Below are positions 25,989-35,824 of a stretch of 41,155 bases of DNA, piece after piece. Below the pieces are notes generated by a model. That model searched no databases, had not been told where the DNA came from, and worked only from the letters and a program-made list of their open reading frames with translations. How positions within the stretch are numbered: the first letter of the stretch is position 1; each line of letters opens with the position of its first letter. Source of the stretch: Candidatus Gastranaerophilales bacterium. GTDB taxonomy: Bacteria; Cyanobacteriota; Vampirovibrionia; Gastranaerophilales; Gastranaerophilaceae. Location of the stretch: NCBI GenBank assembly GCA_944323665.1, contig CALUTN010000001.1, positions 1-41,155 of the forward strand, in the 5' to 3' direction. The position numbers were made by a program, and so were the translations under genes.

Positions 25989-27335
25989 TTATGCTGCAAA
26001 ATCTTTTTGAAAACTTACATTGCTTTCTGTTTTACCCAATGTATTAGTTTTGGCGCTTCTGTTCTTAATAAATTCGTGCATTTTATTATAATCAAAAACA
26101 TTTTCCCATCTTGCAATTACAACTGTCGCAACACAGTTCCCTATAAGGTTAACGGTCGTTCTTCCCATATCAAGAATCTGATCAATCCCGAGAAGAATAG
26201 CCACCCCTAAAATAGGTATATTGAAACTTGTCAAAGTTCCGGCAAGAACGATTAACGAGGCTCTGGGCACCCCTGCAACCCCTTTGGATGTCAGCATAAG
26301 CGCAAACATAATTACAAGCTGCTGTTCCAGAGATAAATTAATGCCCACAAGCTGGGTGGAAAAAAGAACTGCCATTGCAAGGTACAAAGTTGAGCCGTCA
26401 AGATTAAACGTATAGCCTGTCGGCATAACAAAACTTACAATTGATTTTGGCACTCCAAACTTTTCCATTATAGACATAGCCTTAGGCAAAGCAGCCTCCG
26501 AACTTGCTGTAGTAAATGTCAAAAGAGCCGGCTCTTGAATAGCCTTGATTAAACTTCTAAATGATATTTTTACTATTCTGCACACTATAAAAAGTACAAT
26601 GAGTACAAATACCGCAAGCGCTACATATAATGATAAAATTATTTTTCCGTAATTGAACAAAATTTCAATACCGTTTGAGCCGACAGTGTATGCAATCGCA
26701 CCAAAAATACCAACCGGAGCAAAAACCATAACATATTCTGTAAATTTAAACATTATAGTAGAGACAGAGTTAAGGATATCCACAACCGGCTGGGCTTTTT
26801 TCCCGGCTGCACATATTGCCAAAGCAAAGAATATACAGAATACAACTATTTGAAGCAGGTTACCGTCTGACATTGCCTGAAAAATACTCGTTGGGAAAAG
26901 ACTCAAAAACATCTCCCCAAAAGAATTGTGATGAGTCGAAGATGCCATTCTGGTAATTTCGCCAAGTCCTATATGCTGCGAAGCAAGACTGACCATCCCT
27001 TCTCCGGGTTTAAATAAATTAGCGAATCCAAGACCTATAATCAAGGCAAAAGTTGTAACAACTTCAAAATAAGCAACCGTCTTGATACCTAATCTTCCAA
27101 GACTCTTAACATCACCGTGCCCCGCTATTCCGACAACAAGTGTTGCAAACAAAAGCGGTGCAATAATCATCTTGACCATTCTTAAAAAGACTTCCGCCAA
27201 AACATGAGTTCTGACTGCAAAAGCCGGGAATGCCCATCCGACAATTATCCCGAGAGCCAGTGAAATAAATATTGCTATTGTTAATCTCGACTGTTTCAAA
27301 TATGATTTTCCTTGTGTTTGTACAAAACGGAACAA
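25989..27335 (-). CDS. Dicarboxylate/amino acid:cation symporter (GltP/DctA type)
   Basis: An inner-membrane secondary transporter of the glutamate/C4-dicarboxylate (DAACS) family with eight helices and two re-entrant loops. Signatures are TTASSEAALPKAM (HP1 serines), NLDGSTLY (equivalent of NMDGT) and DQILDMGRTTVNLIGN in helix 8. The helix-8 substrate Asp and Arg are kept, but the last Asp of DxxRTxxNVxGD is Asn. This suggests altered cation coupling; substrate cannot be fixed. The start is a TTG at 27335, supported by AAGGAG 4 nt upstream; the first in-frame ATG is inside the transmembrane part. ileS follows at 34 nt. Confidence 0.88.
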   Translation of the reverse strand: MFRFVQTQGKSYLKQSRLTIAIFISLALGIIVGWAFPAFAVRTHVLAEVFLRMVKMIIAPLLFATLVVGIAGHGDVKSLGRLGIKTVAYFEVVTTFALIIGLGFANLFKPGEGMVSLASQHIGLGEITRMASSTHHNSFGEMFLSLFPTSIFQAMSDGNLLQIVVFCIFFALAICAAGKKAQPVVDILNSVSTIMFKFTEYVMVFAPVGIFGAIAYTVGSNGIEILFNYGKIILSLYVALAVFVLIVLFIVCRIVKISFRSLIKAIQEPALLTFTTASSEAALPKAMSIMEKFGVPKSIVSFVMPTGYTFNLDGSTLYLAMAVLFSTQLVGINLSLEQQLVIMFALMLTSKGVAGVPRASLIVLAGTLTSFNIPILGVAILLGIDQILDMGRTTVNLIGNCVATVVIARWENVFDYNKMHEFIKNRSAKTNTLGKTESNVSFQKDFAA

Positions 27336-27355
27336 TCAGCTCCTTACAAGAGTAG

Positions 27356-27382
27356 ATTATACACTAAAAAAACTTAAGACAA
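27356..27382 (-). promoter_or_regulatory. Promoter of the symporter gene
   Basis: Consensus TATAAT (27361-27356) with TTGTCT (27382-27377) 15 nt upstream. The spacer is short, so the -35 assignment is weak. It may also drive ileS. Confidence 0.45.
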
Positions 27383-27393
27383 TACATGGTTTT

Positions 27394-27660
27394 TTACTGT
27401 ATATTTAAATCTTTTCTTTTGTAATGCCAATAAAGAGTCATATCTGTGAGCAAAAAGAAAGTATTTAACAGATATAGCCAGATAACCCAATCGTTATAAA
27501 AGAATAATTTATGAATAATGCCGCAAATATATCCGGTTAAAATTAAAAGGTCAAATGTAAAACTTTTTCCCTTAACGCACTTAGCTTTATAAGTTTTATA
27601 TGTTGCAATCGGCCAGCTTACTCCAAAGCAAATCATCATTCCGGCTTCAAATACACTCAT
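27394..27660 (-). CDS. PQ-loop-like small membrane protein
   Basis: 88 aa with three membrane helices (residues about 5-22, 35-52, 58-78). The order helix-KCVKGKSFTFD-helix-helix resembles SemiSWEET/PQ-loop half-transporters. In those proteins a W-P or P-Q pair in helix 1 (here GVSWPIATYK) precedes a K-G-K-S loop. Such proteins dimerise to move small solutes; the substrate here is unknown. The ribosome site is strong (AGGAGGGGG, 2-5 nt). It is the last gene of the MBL-TIGR04076-PQ operon. Confidence 0.65.
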   Translation of the reverse strand: MSVFEAGMMICFGVSWPIATYKTYKAKCVKGKSFTFDLLILTGYICGIIHKLFFYNDWVIWLYLLNTFFLLTDMTLYWHYKRKDLNIQ

Positions 27661-27683
27661 AACCCCCTCCTCTTAAACAGATT

Positions 27684-28016
27684 TTAATCTGCATTTAATT
27701 CTATATTAGCTGCTTCAATTTTGAAGATAACAGGTCTGATTCCGTCATTGCAGGAACAAATTGCAACTCCGGGTTTTTTTACCCAGTCTCCATTGTAAAA
27801 CAATTCCTTTGCTCCGCCGTGTGCCAGCGTAAAGACGTATTGATATACAGCTTTCCAGGCTTCATTACAAAAACCTTCCGGACATTCCCAATCTGCATAG
27901 AAAACCTGCCCTTCTTTGAGTAAAGGACATGCTCCTATACCATCAGCCCCGTACTCTTCTGCTAATTCTTTATCAAATGTTCTTTTAAGAACCGTAATTT
28001 TACATTTTTTCATCAT
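27684..28016 (-). CDS. TIGR04076-family protein
   Basis: A 110-aa Cys-rich protein matching the TIGR04076 pattern: KKCKITVLKRTFDKELAEEY, CPLLKEGQVF, ECPEGFCNEAW, a central AHGG and the ending GVAICSCNDGIRPVIFKIE. The family is common in anaerobes and has no assigned function; its conserved Cys residues suggest metal or thiol chemistry. The first ATG overlaps the MBL stop (ATGA), and an immediately following ATG is an alternative start. Translational coupling points to a role beside the MBL hydrolase. Confidence 0.75.
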   Translation of the reverse strand: MMKKCKITVLKRTFDKELAEEYGADGIGACPLLKEGQVFYADWECPEGFCNEAWKAVYQYVFTLAHGGAKELFYNGDWVKKPGVAICSCNDGIRPVIFKIEAANIELNAD

Positions 28017-28621
28017 AAGAATCTATTATGTTCTTTTTCCCATTCTACTGTTGTTCTGCTTCCATGACCCGGATATATAATGGTTTCCGGAGGAAGAGTG
28101 AAAATCTTGTTCTCAATGCTTTCAACTATTTGGTCAAAATCTCCGCCTTCAAGGTCGCAACGCCCTACACATTCTCTAAATATAGTATCTCCGGAAAATA
28201 AACTTCCCTCCGTATAATAACAAACCCCGCCTTGTGTATGCCCCGGAGTATGGATAACTTTTATTTCCGTTTCTCCTAGTTTAATTATGTCACCGTCTTC
28301 TACAAATACATCTATTTGGGGTATGCTCATTTCCGGCATTCCAAACATCGGCATAAAACTGTTAACTTTATTCAGCCAGCCCATGTCAGCTTTGTGCATA
28401 AAAATTTTTACATCAGGATTAGGTCTTATTCCCGCAATATGGTCAAAATGTCCATGAGTCAACAAAATATACTTAAGTTTTGCACCTTCGGCATCCAATT
28501 CTTCCAGAATAGAGCTATCTGTTGCGGAACAGTCAATTAAAGCCGCATTCCTTGTTTGTTCATCTATTAAAAGATAATTATTATTATCAATAGGTGGTTC
28601 AATAAATGTTTTTATAATCAT
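28013..28621 (-). CDS. MBL-fold hydrolase (glyoxalase II-like)
   Basis: A 202-aa metallo-beta-lactamase-fold hydrolase with a dinuclear metal site. The ligands are seen in THGHFDH (H-x-H-x-D-H), in HTPGHTQGG, in FSGDTIF and in YPGHGSRTT. It matches the small YcbL/glyoxalase II-like group, probably acting on thioesters. It lacks the C-terminal substrate domain of true glyoxalase II. The ATG at 28621 has no ribosome site and coincides with the predicted transcription start, so the message may be leaderless. Confidence 0.9.
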   Translation of the reverse strand: MIIKTFIEPPIDNNNYLLIDEQTRNAALIDCSATDSSILEELDAEGAKLKYILLTHGHFDHIAGIRPNPDVKIFMHKADMGWLNKVNSFMPMFGMPEMSIPQIDVFVEDGDIIKLGETEIKVIHTPGHTQGGVCYYTEGSLFSGDTIFRECVGRCDLEGGDFDQIVESIENKIFTLPPETIIYPGHGSRTTVEWEKEHNRFL

Positions 28622-28627
28622 AATCTA

Positions 28628-28655
28628 ATTGTAAACAAAAAACCCGAAGATTCAA
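28628..28655 (-). promoter_or_regulatory. MBL operon promoter overlapping the glycogen synthase terminator
   Basis: TTGAAT (28655-28650), 16 nt, TACAAT (28633-28628). The -35 occupies the loop of the upstream gene's terminator hairpin. The predicted start, about 7 nt after the -10, falls on the A of the MBL ATG (28621). Confidence 0.55.
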
Positions 28656-28664
28656 CTTCGGGTT
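28635..28664 (-). terminator. Terminator of the GT5 gene
   Basis: A perfect 9-bp stem AACCCGAAG / CTTCGGGTT with 6-nt loop, followed on the minus strand by a T-run. It lies 9 nt past the stop of the GT5 gene. Confidence 0.9.
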
Positions 28665-28672
28665 TTACTGTT

Positions 28673-31351
28673 CTAACCTATTGCAGAAAGGTGTTTTTCT
28701 TCCTTATCTTTTTTTTCTGTTTTGGACGATTTACCGACCAATTTATAGCCTAATCCTGCAAGAGCAAGTATACATACCGCACCTATTGCTAATTTCTTAT
28801 TCCTTGCAAACCATTTACCGCCTTCGTTTCCGGGTTTGCCGCCTCTAAATACGGTTTCATCAAAAGTTCCTCTTGCATCAGATTTTATTTCTATCGGTAT
28901 ATTATTGTCTTTAGTATGAAGTTTACTGTTAAGATACAAATCTAAAGCAGATTTGCCTTCATTATAGCTGTTATTATTGTGCCATTCAACTTTTTCCTGA
29001 AGACAATTTTCGATGTAGGTTTTTTGTTTATCAGCAAAAGTATTGTCATCCAAAGACTTCAGGTATTCTTTTAATTTTTGTGCGATTTGTTTGGAGCTGT
29101 GATTTTTTCTTGCTTTATCCAAATCTTCGTATGGTGTATCAGCAGCTAATCCCAATTTTTCTGCACTTAACATAAACGGTTCATCCGTGAGCATTCCGGT
29201 CTTTCCGGGTTTGATAAAATCAGGAGCGCCTCCGGTTTTTATTGAAAGAACCGGGGTTCCTGCCGCATAACTCTCAAACGGAGTAATTCCGCATGGTTCA
29301 TAACGGCTTGTGAATATTGCTAAGTCGGCACAGTTAGCAATTCTGTTCGGAAATAAACCGTTCACATAACATACATTGCCTTTAAAGATTCCTTTTTGAC
29401 CGCCGGATTCAATTCCCTCAATCCTTTGGACAGCTTCTTTGATAGCCGTCCATTCCGAATGACCTTCTCGGAATGCGTCATTTCCTCCCCCGGCTCCAAG
29501 AAGCAGTTTGCAGTGTTTGCGAATTTCCAAAGGTACAGATTCATCTTTTAATAAAGCTTCAAAAGCTTCTAAGGTGATTGGCAGCCCTTTTTGAGGATCC
29601 GGGCGCCCCCAGGTTGTGAAAAGAATGTCCCCTTCCTTAAATTTTGAAAAACCGCCGAGAGTAAGAGCCAAGTCCTTATCAGCTCCTCTGATAGCGCTGA
29701 TTTTTGTATCGTTAAAGAATACTTTTGCCACGGCATCGTTATCATTGTCTAAGTTAGATGCTGCATCTGCAATTATATTAATAAGATTTTTCTTATTGGA
29801 GGCTTTAGCTTCATATATTACCTCAGGGCTGTCTGAACTAAGGTATGGAGTGTATTTTCTGGGATCATTTGTATCCTTGAAAATTTCATTCAGAGTTCCG
29901 GTTCCGAAGAAACCGTCTTGTTTACCGGTCGCCATATTGGCTGGTTTCGCACCGTTTACAACATCTACAGTTTTATTTTCAATTCCTTTTAATTGTTGAG
30001 TTAATCCCTTCGCAATGTCTTCTGTTGCCATATCCCTGGTCTCTTTACCGAAATATTTGGATACATTACCGGGAACACAGTTGCCGGGATTTTCTTCTGC
30101 CATGTCAATTGCAATCATTGTCATATTAAACAGACCTTCACTATCCAGATATTTAGGGAAGTATGATTTAAAGAAATTATAAACTTTAAGACATTCTTCA
30201 CCGGTTGCCTTTCCTTCGGCGATTTTCTTAGAAAGAGATTCTATTTGAGAAAAGTGCGGACTTGCTTTAAGATTTTCAAGATCTTTTCTAGTTGCCACGA
30301 CCTTGAAAAAGTCTATAGGATTCATATAACATCCCTGATAGGACCTGCCAATGTTATGAAATATAGGAACATATCTCATCCCTTCATAATATTTATTACC
30401 GGATTTTTGTTTTTGGATTGCATCCGAAAGCATTACATATCCAAAACGGTCATGCAAAATAATATTTTGCGGATTAAATTTTCCCCCCGGATTGCTGCTC
30501 ATTTTTTCAAGAGCTTCTTCCATTGCTCTGACCTGTTCTGTATAAAACATATCTCCCGCTACTCTTCCAGAATAGAAAATATTGTTTTTCTTTTCTATTC
30601 CGACTCGGCCTCCGTATGCGGTGCTGCCGCCATATGCACTTGAACCGTTATTTAATTGTGTCCTGTATTTTTGATAAATTCCGTATGAAGATTTTCCGCT
30701 TGCTACTTCCGGAGTGTGAATCACATACATTTTGTCTTTCCTTGCTCCGTTTGTATCAACTTCAAATACTCTGTAGGGAATATTTTCCATTGCAAAACTG
30801 TCCATTGCTACACGCTCAACGGAACCTTTAAGGTTTGCATCTTTTAATAGAAAATACCTATCAACTTTGTTCCCGTCTCTGGCTTCGGTAATTAATGCAA
30901 AAGACTCGCCGTTTTTTAATTTATAATCTGAATCAACAAGGAAAAAATCATTCCCGCGAGTCGGCTTATAATTTGGGTTATTTTTGATGTTTTCAGCACT
31001 CTCCGCCTTTAGTACATATATTTTCCCTTCATTATTGTCAAATGAGTGATATGGCAAAAAAGTGCGTATATCAATATCCTTGTTAGTTACAGTTTTACCA
31101 TGTTCTGCAATTGCTTCAGGCAGAGCCTCCGCTACATCTCCGAGACCTCCGGCTTTGTATATTCCGCCCAGAAAATTGTTTTCAGTCGCATATGCGGCAA
31201 TCTGTCCGGGATTCTTATCAGGATTCCCCTTGAAGGATATTCGCATTATCGGGATTGCAGGTTTAGCACTTTCTGTCGGAATTTCCTGTATTTTTAATGA
31301 AGGTACGGCATTGTACCTGACGGAATGCGGCGTAATCGCACTTACTTTCAT
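28673..31351 (-). CDS. GT5 glycogen/starch synthase-like enzyme, leader and tail anchor
   Basis: A retaining glucosyltransferase of the GT5 glycogen/starch synthase type, 892 aa against about 480 in GlgA. The catalytic set is present: Lys66 in YKAGGLGD, His332 in IFHNIGRSYQG, Arg583 and Lys588 in WGRPDPQKG, and Glu685 in SRYEPCGITPFES. It is therefore probably active. Three features are odd: an N-terminal leader of about 45 residues ending RISFKGN (38-43), large insertions between residues 340 and 540, and a C-terminal membrane helix (about 854-872) with a short basic/acidic tail. The start has AGGAG 8 nt upstream. It is divergent from the GNAT-like gene. Confidence 0.8.
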   Translation of the reverse strand: MKVSAITPHSVRYNAVPSLKIQEIPTESAKPAIPIMRISFKGNPDKNPGQIAAYATENNFLGGIYKAGGLGDVAEALPEAIAEHGKTVTNKDIDIRTFLPYHSFDNNEGKIYVLKAESAENIKNNPNYKPTRGNDFFLVDSDYKLKNGESFALITEARDGNKVDRYFLLKDANLKGSVERVAMDSFAMENIPYRVFEVDTNGARKDKMYVIHTPEVASGKSSYGIYQKYRTQLNNGSSAYGGSTAYGGRVGIEKKNNIFYSGRVAGDMFYTEQVRAMEEALEKMSSNPGGKFNPQNIILHDRFGYVMLSDAIQKQKSGNKYYEGMRYVPIFHNIGRSYQGCYMNPIDFFKVVATRKDLENLKASPHFSQIESLSKKIAEGKATGEECLKVYNFFKSYFPKYLDSEGLFNMTMIAIDMAEENPGNCVPGNVSKYFGKETRDMATEDIAKGLTQQLKGIENKTVDVVNGAKPANMATGKQDGFFGTGTLNEIFKDTNDPRKYTPYLSSDSPEVIYEAKASNKKNLINIIADAASNLDNDNDAVAKVFFNDTKISAIRGADKDLALTLGGFSKFKEGDILFTTWGRPDPQKGLPITLEAFEALLKDESVPLEIRKHCKLLLGAGGGNDAFREGHSEWTAIKEAVQRIEGIESGGQKGIFKGNVCYVNGLFPNRIANCADLAIFTSRYEPCGITPFESYAAGTPVLSIKTGGAPDFIKPGKTGMLTDEPFMLSAEKLGLAADTPYEDLDKARKNHSSKQIAQKLKEYLKSLDDNTFADKQKTYIENCLQEKVEWHNNNSYNEGKSALDLYLNSKLHTKDNNIPIEIKSDARGTFDETVFRGGKPGNEGGKWFARNKKLAIGAVCILALAGLGYKLVGKSSKTEKKDKEEKHLSAIG

Positions 31352-31550
31352 AAGACAAACTCCTTATAATACACACTTCTATATACATAAAAAACTCAAA
31401 AGAATAAAAATTAACTCTCCAACCCTTTTTGTTAAGAAATATTAAGTAAATTTTTATTAAGAGATTTCGTAATTATATTAACAAAAAGGTCAATTTTTTT
31501 CAATAGGATTACTTTATATATTTAAGGTTAGAATTTAGGTTAGGTTTATT

Positions 31551-32171
31551 ATGATTAACAACATCACAAATGTTGACAGTCAAATAAGTATGACTGTCAA
31601 CAAGGCAAAAGCCTCAGCAGTCAGCATGCCGATGCCTCCTATTATAGGATTTAAAACTCCGCTTTTAAAACAGAAAGCTTTAATCCGGATAAAAAAGATT
31701 AAGCGTACAGATAACATTGTTGTTATAGGTGACATTGATGATGATTATGTTGACATTGTAGAAGATAATTTAATGGAAAAAATACCGCAGAGCGAGTTTA
31801 ATTTTTTCCAGCTGCAGCCTGAAAAAAGAACGACGGCATTTTTAAAAAACTGTTATATAATCGACTATATTCAATCTCCAACGCCAAAATGCGGATTAGG
31901 AACGGAAGCTGTAAAATCTCTGGCGGAGAAGGCAATGTTTGATCCGAGGGCAGAAGGACGTATTGTGACTTTTTCAGCTCCGGTGTGGAAGGAGTCTTCT
32001 CCTGCGCTATTCTTCTATAAACTTGGCTTCCGGTTTGTTGAAAAAGGTGCAAATGAGTATATGGAGGAATGTTTAATCAAAAAGGTTCCGGACATACCTC
32101 CGCAAATCGGGATGATGTATCTCCCAAAATCGAATTTGCACAGATTACTACGATATGGAGAATTATTTTGA
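31551..32171 (+). CDS. GNAT-like protein with leader
   Basis: A 206-aa protein with a probable GNAT acetyltransferase fold in residues 45-175. It has a motif A-like CGLGTEAVKSLAEKA and, further on, SSPALFFYKLGFRFVEKG, typical of motif B. The first 40 residues form a leader (MINNITNVDSQISMTVNKAK..., then PPIIGFKTP). The ribosome site is a weak TAGG. Its last codon overlaps a TTG start of the next gene. Substrate unknown; the pairing with a divergent GT5 enzyme that also carries a leader is notable. Confidence 0.6.
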   Translation: MINNITNVDSQISMTVNKAKASAVSMPMPPIIGFKTPLLKQKALIRIKKIKRTDNIVVIGDIDDDYVDIVEDNLMEKIPQSEFNFFQLQPEKRTTAFLKNCYIIDYIQSPTPKCGLGTEAVKSLAEKAMFDPRAEGRIVTFSAPVWKESSPALFFYKLGFRFVEKGANEYMEECLIKKVPDIPPQIGMMYLPKSNLHRLLRYGELF

Positions 32172-32437
32172 TAGAAACCAATTCTTATTATACTTCTAAT
32201 CCTAAAGCTGAGCAACCTTTGCGGGAGGTCATACAGGCCCCTGTGGAAATTCCGGTACGGCATGTGTTTAATGACAGAGACGCACAGGTTAAAATGAATA
32301 AGCTTAATCAGGATATTTATATTAAGGGTGAGAAAGAAAAAAGAAAAGAAAAAGTTTCAATGCTAGCTTTTATTGGCGGATTTACGGCTATTGCACTTGC
32401 TCTTGTCGGGCTTAAGGGTATCTTTAAAAAATCTTAA
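32168..32437 (+). CDS. Small C-terminally anchored protein, TTG start
   Basis: Not recognised. 89 aa: a soluble, partly basic N-terminal part (IETNSYYTSNPKAEQ...), a Lys/Glu-rich linker (KGEKEKRKEK) and one C-terminal membrane helix (SMLAFIGGFTAIALALVGL) ending in KGIFKKS. The start is a TTG at 32168, 7 nt after GGAG and overlapping the upstream stop as TTGA, which implies translational coupling. No ATG fits better: the in-frame one at 32069 would overlap the GNAT gene by about 100 bp. Confidence 0.65.
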   Translation: MIETNSYYTSNPKAEQPLREVIQAPVEIPVRHVFNDRDAQVKMNKLNQDIYIKGEKEKRKEKVSMLAFIGGFTAIALALVGLKGIFKKS

Positions 32438-32441
32438 TAAG

Positions 32442-32471
32442 AGAATAATTATTTCATGCTAGAATAATTAT
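32442..32471. repeat. Direct repeat upstream of glmS
   Basis: The 11-mer AGAATAATTAT occurs at 32442-32452 and 32461-32471, 19 bp apart, just before the likely glmS promoter region (TATATAAAA). Two-turn spacing would suit a regulator, but AT-rich chance is possible. Confidence 0.3.
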
Positions 32472-32494
32472 ATAAAATTTTAAGAGAGGTAACT

Positions 32495-34339
32495 ATGTGC
32501 GGAATAGTCGGATATATAGGGAGTAAATCAGCTGTTGATATTCTTTTGGAAGGATTAACAAATCTTGAATACAGAGGATATGATTCAGCCGGAATTGCCG
32601 TTGAAGTTGATAACAAAGTAGAATTATATAAAGCCGAAGGTAAGCTCCAAAATCTTAAAGATATAGTTAATAAAAATTATACTCATATAGCAAAATCTAC
32701 TATAGGTATCGGTCATATACGCTGGGCAACTCACGGAGTTCCTAATACAGTGAATGCCCACCCGCATTCATGCAATTGCGGAAGAGTAGCGGTTGTTCAT
32801 AACGGAATTATTGAAAATTATAAAGAACTTAAAGCAAAACTTGAAAAGCAGGGCTGCACATTCCGCTCGCAAACTGATACTGAAACTGTTGCGCACCTCG
32901 TCGCATCCGAATATGCCAAGTGCGGAGATTTAACAGAAGCCGTAAGACTTGCGACAAAACAAATTGAAGGTGCTTATGCCCTCTGTGTAATTCATCAGGA
33001 TGTTAAAGATACAATTGTTGCAACAAGAAGAAATGCTCCGCTCCTTGTCGGAATCGGAGAAAAAGAATACTACGTAGCTTCTGATGTTCCGGCAATTATT
33101 CAATATACAAAAAAAGCTATGTATCTTGATGATAATCAAATAGTTACGCTCACACCTGATTCTATGAAGCTTATTGATATTGAGAATAATTCTCTTGAAC
33201 AAAAAATCGAACATCTTCCTTGGGAACCGATTGCATTAAGTAAAATGGGTTACAAACATTTTATGTTAAAAGAAATTCATGAGCAGCCGGATGTTGTAAG
33301 GAATGTTCTTTCCGGAAAACTAAGGGCAATTGATGAGCCGGTATATTTGAAAGAAGTTACCTTAGATAGAGAAAAATTGAAAAAACTAAACAGGATTCAG
33401 ATTGTAGCCTGCGGAACATCTCTGCATGCGGCACTTGTAGGTAAATATATTATTGAAGATTTCTGCGGGATTGCTGTTGATGTTGAACCTTCAAGTGAAT
33501 ATATATACAGAAGAACTATTACGGATGAAAATACTCTTGTAATAGGTGTTTCACAATCCGGAGAAACTGCTGATACAATTACGGCAGTCAGATTGGCAAA
33601 GAAAAAAGGGTCTCATATCCTTATTGTAACTAATCGTCCGGATTCTACTATGGCAAGAGAAGCGGATAGTCTTGTGCCTGTTAATGCCGGTATTGAAGTT
33701 TCTGTTGCGGCTACAAAATCTTATATGGCACAGTTAATTTCTTTCTACCTGCTTGCAATTTATATGGCGGAGGTTAAGGAATCCATTGCTAAGGAAAAAT
33801 TGGAAGAATTAAAGCATGAACTCATTGTTCTTCCTCAAAAGATAGAAAAAGTTTTATCTCATAAAGAAAATATTCAAGCTTGTGCAAAAAAATTCTCCGG
33901 CTCCAAGGACTTTGTTTTTATTGCAAGAGGAATAAATTATCCTACAGCACTCGAAGGAGCGTTAAAATTAAAAGAAATCAGCTATATTAATGCAACGGGT
34001 TATCCTGCGGGAGAATTAAAACACGGTCCTATCGCTATGCTGGATGAATCAATGCCGGTGCTTTCAATTCTTATGTCCGGAAAAGTTTATGAAAAAATAC
34101 TTTCCAATTCAGAAGAGGCAAAAGCACGTAATGCAAAAATGATTGCGCTAACAGATTCTACTGACCCGAAATTAAATGAACTTTTTGATTCAACAATCAG
34201 GGTGCCGGAAATTTGTGAGCTTCTTTCTCCGGCGCTTGCAGTGGTTCCTTTGCAGCTGCTTGCATATTATATTGCAGAATTTTTGGGTAAAGATGTTGAC
34301 CAGCCGAGAAACCTTGCCAAATCTGTTACTGTTGAATAG
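32495..34339 (+). CDS. glmS: Glutamine--fructose-6-phosphate aminotransferase
   Basis: Makes glucosamine 6-phosphate from fructose 6-phosphate and glutamine, the entry to peptidoglycan and LPS sugars. The N-terminal amidotransferase domain begins MCGIVGYIG with the Cys nucleophile. It contains EYRGYDSAG, HIRWATHG and HNGIIENY. Two SIS domains follow (CGTSLHAALVGKY, SQSGETADT, SVAATKSYMAQL). The tail DQPRNLAKSVTVE is the usual ending. 614 aa is standard. The ATG follows GAGAGG at 6 nt. No glmS ribozyme-like leader is present. Confidence 0.97.
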   Translation: MCGIVGYIGSKSAVDILLEGLTNLEYRGYDSAGIAVEVDNKVELYKAEGKLQNLKDIVNKNYTHIAKSTIGIGHIRWATHGVPNTVNAHPHSCNCGRVAVVHNGIIENYKELKAKLEKQGCTFRSQTDTETVAHLVASEYAKCGDLTEAVRLATKQIEGAYALCVIHQDVKDTIVATRRNAPLLVGIGEKEYYVASDVPAIIQYTKKAMYLDDNQIVTLTPDSMKLIDIENNSLEQKIEHLPWEPIALSKMGYKHFMLKEIHEQPDVVRNVLSGKLRAIDEPVYLKEVTLDREKLKKLNRIQIVACGTSLHAALVGKYIIEDFCGIAVDVEPSSEYIYRRTITDENTLVIGVSQSGETADTITAVRLAKKKGSHILIVTNRPDSTMAREADSLVPVNAGIEVSVAATKSYMAQLISFYLLAIYMAEVKESIAKEKLEELKHELIVLPQKIEKVLSHKENIQACAKKFSGSKDFVFIARGINYPTALEGALKLKEISYINATGYPAGELKHGPIAMLDESMPVLSILMSGKVYEKILSNSEEAKARNAKMIALTDSTDPKLNELFDSTIRVPEICELLSPALAVVPLQLLAYYIAEFLGKDVDQPRNLAKSVTVE

Positions 34340-34349
34340 GTTGAACTTT

Positions 34350-35784
<1,435 letters not shown>

Positions 35785-35788
35785 TATT

Positions 35789-35824
35789 AAAAAGCGGGTG
35801 AATTTATTCCTTACCCGCTTTTTT
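35789..35824. terminator. Bidirectional terminator, ahcY versus 74-aa gene
   Basis: The stem AAAGCGGGT / ACCCGCTTT has A-run and T-run flanks on both strands. On the minus strand the last codons of the 74-aa gene (Lys-Ala-Gly) form one arm, and its stop codon lies in the loop. Confidence 0.85.

Noticed and set aside
31520-31550. Short direct repeat AGGTTAG before the GNAT-like gene
   Set aside because: A 7-bp repeat without clear promoter context is too short to call a site.
32438-32494. glmS ribozyme upstream of glmS
   Set aside because: The gap is only 57 nt and AT-rich, far too short for the ribozyme core.
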